DNA from: Spongospora subterranea
Lineage: Eukaryota > Endomyxa > Phytomyxea > Plasmodiophorida > Plasmodiophoridae
Reading direction: 5' to 3'
Assembly: GCA_900404475.1 (NCBI GenBank)
Contig: OUQQ01000364.1
Coordinates: 1 to 20,249 of the forward strand
DNA: 20,249 nucleotides
A program made the position numbers and the translations under genes. Position 1 is the first letter of the stretch, and every line of letters begins with the position of its first letter. The notes beneath the pieces were generated by a model. It saw nothing but the letters and a program-made list of their open reading frames with translations, was not told where the DNA came from and made no database searches. Of this stretch, positions 18,946 to 20,249 are shown piece by piece.

Positions 18946-19970
18946 ATAGGATTTCCACAATTACTTAATTGCTCCACAGATATATGATTATTCAATTGCG
19001 GTATTCAGCCGCACTTCCACAAAGATTTCAATTGTAATGCCGGATTAACTATTCAAGGCAAAATAAAATCAGGCTGATATTACCGTAACTTCCTGTCCTG
19101 GCGACGATCACCGGAAAATTAACGTCCCAGGAATGCCCTGTAGTTTGGGAAAATCAGGTGAGACCGCATAACGGTCGGTCAAGGTCTCAACATCGATAGA
19201 AAACAGAAATAGCGAAAATGGTCAACAAGTTCATTGGCTATTACAGAATGGAGGAACGGGCACATCAAAACACATTTGACAGTTGTTGCAAAAGGGCGCT
19301 GCTTGATCTCGACTCTCAGGTAGATGTGTCGAGAAATGTAAATATAATACCAGTATCCTGATAGGTTCATGGCAAATCACTCCGCCTATAGACAGCGCAA
19401 GTCACTCGTCGAATGATGTTGTTTGAATTCGTGTCTAATGAATGGTTGGAGTCGGCTACTATCAAAGTTGGTGGTAGTGGAGGGATGCTCGGAGTCTTCC
19501 CCTGGGAAACTCCCACCCATGATAAGGAACAGCAGACAGACAGCCAAACCTTAATCACTCTTCGGAGTGAGAAATCGTGCGAGATGATAACTCATTACAG
19601 TTTGAATCAAGCCGAACTACCTTATGGACTATCGGGAAACCGAAATATGAGATTACCGATTTATCGGTATATGAGATCACCGATTTATCGGTATATGTGT
19701 AAACCAGATAATCGTTATCAAATGAAACCGATGTATTGTAACAAGATGCAATTGCTTCAACGAAATATGCGAATCTCAACACGAAAAACGATTAAACAGA
19801 AACAGAACAAACCATTCGACAGCACGACCAGTAATTTTTGTAAAGGAAGAGAGATAAACGGATCACTGCGGAGTAACTCCCTCCATTCGGATTTAATGGG
19901 CGCATTGTTTTTTTTTTGCGAGATTAAGGTCAAATCAACTCAAAAAACTCCGTGAGCAGGCTATAAATAA
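18946..19970. other. Right-hand non-coding region upstream of the 7TM-RGS gene
   Basis: About 1 kb. A plus-strand frame of 180 codons (19413-19955) is open but low-complexity-like across the 24-bp repeats, and its length is probably due to those repeats. On the minus strand a short leader-like stretch near 19555-19400 (LAVCLLFLIMGG followed by a Ser/Thr-rich segment) could be a signal-peptide exon for the RGS gene, but no ATG-led model could be built. A run of ten T lies at 19909-19918. No RNA gene was seen. Confidence 0.4.
19645..19692. repeat. Two tandem 24-bp units, each holding a 14-bp palindrome
   Basis: Units 19645-19668 and 19669-19692 read atatgagat(t/c)accgatttatcggt with a single t/c difference. 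Each ends in accgatttatcggt (19655-19668 and 19679-19692), in which accgat and atcggt are perfect inverted repeats around tt. The spacing of 24 bp (about 2.3 helical turns) would suit adjacent binding of a dimeric protein, but it may equally be a minor tandem duplication. Confidence 0.85.
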
Positions 19971-20249
19971 AGGTTTTTGCACTGGTTTTCCAAGCCTGTA
20001 ACAATCATTTTTGGCGGCTCACCGTTTGCTAAACCTAGATGGGATTCAGCCAGGAATCAATGGTTTAACGGAAAAATTGGGATCTGGCCGTTTGTCTACC
20101 AAGAACCTGCCAAGCGAGGAAGTAAAAATAGACCAGCAGGCACTTTGATAACCAAAAATATTGAATCTGTCAACAAAATCCAGTACTCCAAAATGATGAT
20201 TGAAAAAGTTATTCCAGCGATTCGCAGTAAATGGCCCAATTCCGTTCAA
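19971..20249 (+). mobile_element. Tc1/mariner-superfamily transposase fragment, runs off the window
   Basis: The plus-strand frame from 19971 (just after an in-frame TAA) to the window end is open for 93 codons. It contains the conserved stretch of fungal/plant mariner-like DDE transposases that follows the first catalytic aspartate region: a TIIFGGSPFAKPRWDS segment, then WFNGKIGIWPFV, EPAKRGSKNRPAGTL and EKVIPAIRSKWP. The N-terminal helix-turn-helix half is missing or lies in another frame upstream, where stops occur, so this copy is probably 5'-truncated or frame-broken. Whether the remaining catalytic acidic residues follow beyond 20249 cannot be seen. No terminal inverted repeat was found upstream. 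Confidence 0.8.

Noticed and set aside
19413..19955. 180-codon plus-strand protein
   Set aside because: It spans tandem repeats and low-complexity sequence, has no recognisable domain and is flanked by non-coding DNA. Its length is likely chance.

Overview
The window looks like a piece of a nuclear genome from a zoosporic (chytrid-like) fungus. That placement is inference from three things: very intron-rich genes with tiny GT-AG introns (most 41-69 nt), a metazoan/alga-style soluble adenylyl cyclase that most non-flagellated fungi lack, and a 7TM-RGS receptor beside a Sec1/Munc18 gene and a long coiled-coil gene. No rRNA, tRNA or CRISPR array was recognised. A single n at 8854 shows this is draft scaffold sequence.

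Layout, left to right. 1-2800 is a decayed, gene-poor stretch: unassigned plus-strand reading frames, a large imperfect inverted duplication (668-975 / 1232-1587), a small unknown minus-strand ORF (1803-2081), a short hairpin-forming inverted repeat and a probable copia-type integrase scrap. From 2867 to 18945 six genes lie head-to-tail, all on the minus strand: RING/coiled-coil protein (2867-3772), two-cyclase-domain soluble adenylyl cyclase with an AAA-type ATPase and a C-terminal PH domain (4111-8555), long coiled-coil protein (9012-12663), Sec1/Munc18 (12809-15191), unknown multi-pass membrane protein (15573-16774) and 7TM-RGS protein (17305-18945). The right end (18946-20249) is non-coding sequence with a 24-bp tandem palindromic repeat and then a plus-strand Tc1/mariner-type transposase fragment that runs off the edge.

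Many frame breaks in these genes look like mutations at first. I resolved nearly all of them as short canonical introns whose removal restores family-consistent protein: 11 in the cyclase, 12 in the coiled-coil gene (one of them unresolved), 9 in Sec1, 1 in the RING gene. Exon coordinates are given in each entry and are my hand predictions, not transcript-supported.

Functionally the block is rich in signalling and trafficking: a receptor-like RGS that would switch off G-alpha signalling, a bicarbonate-type adenylyl cyclase whose PH domain could bring it to membranes, and a SNARE regulator for exocytosis. Nothing in the sequence proves they act together. The most interesting item is the cyclase-ATPase-PH fusion, with an unrecognised insert of about 100 residues between cyclase and ATPase.
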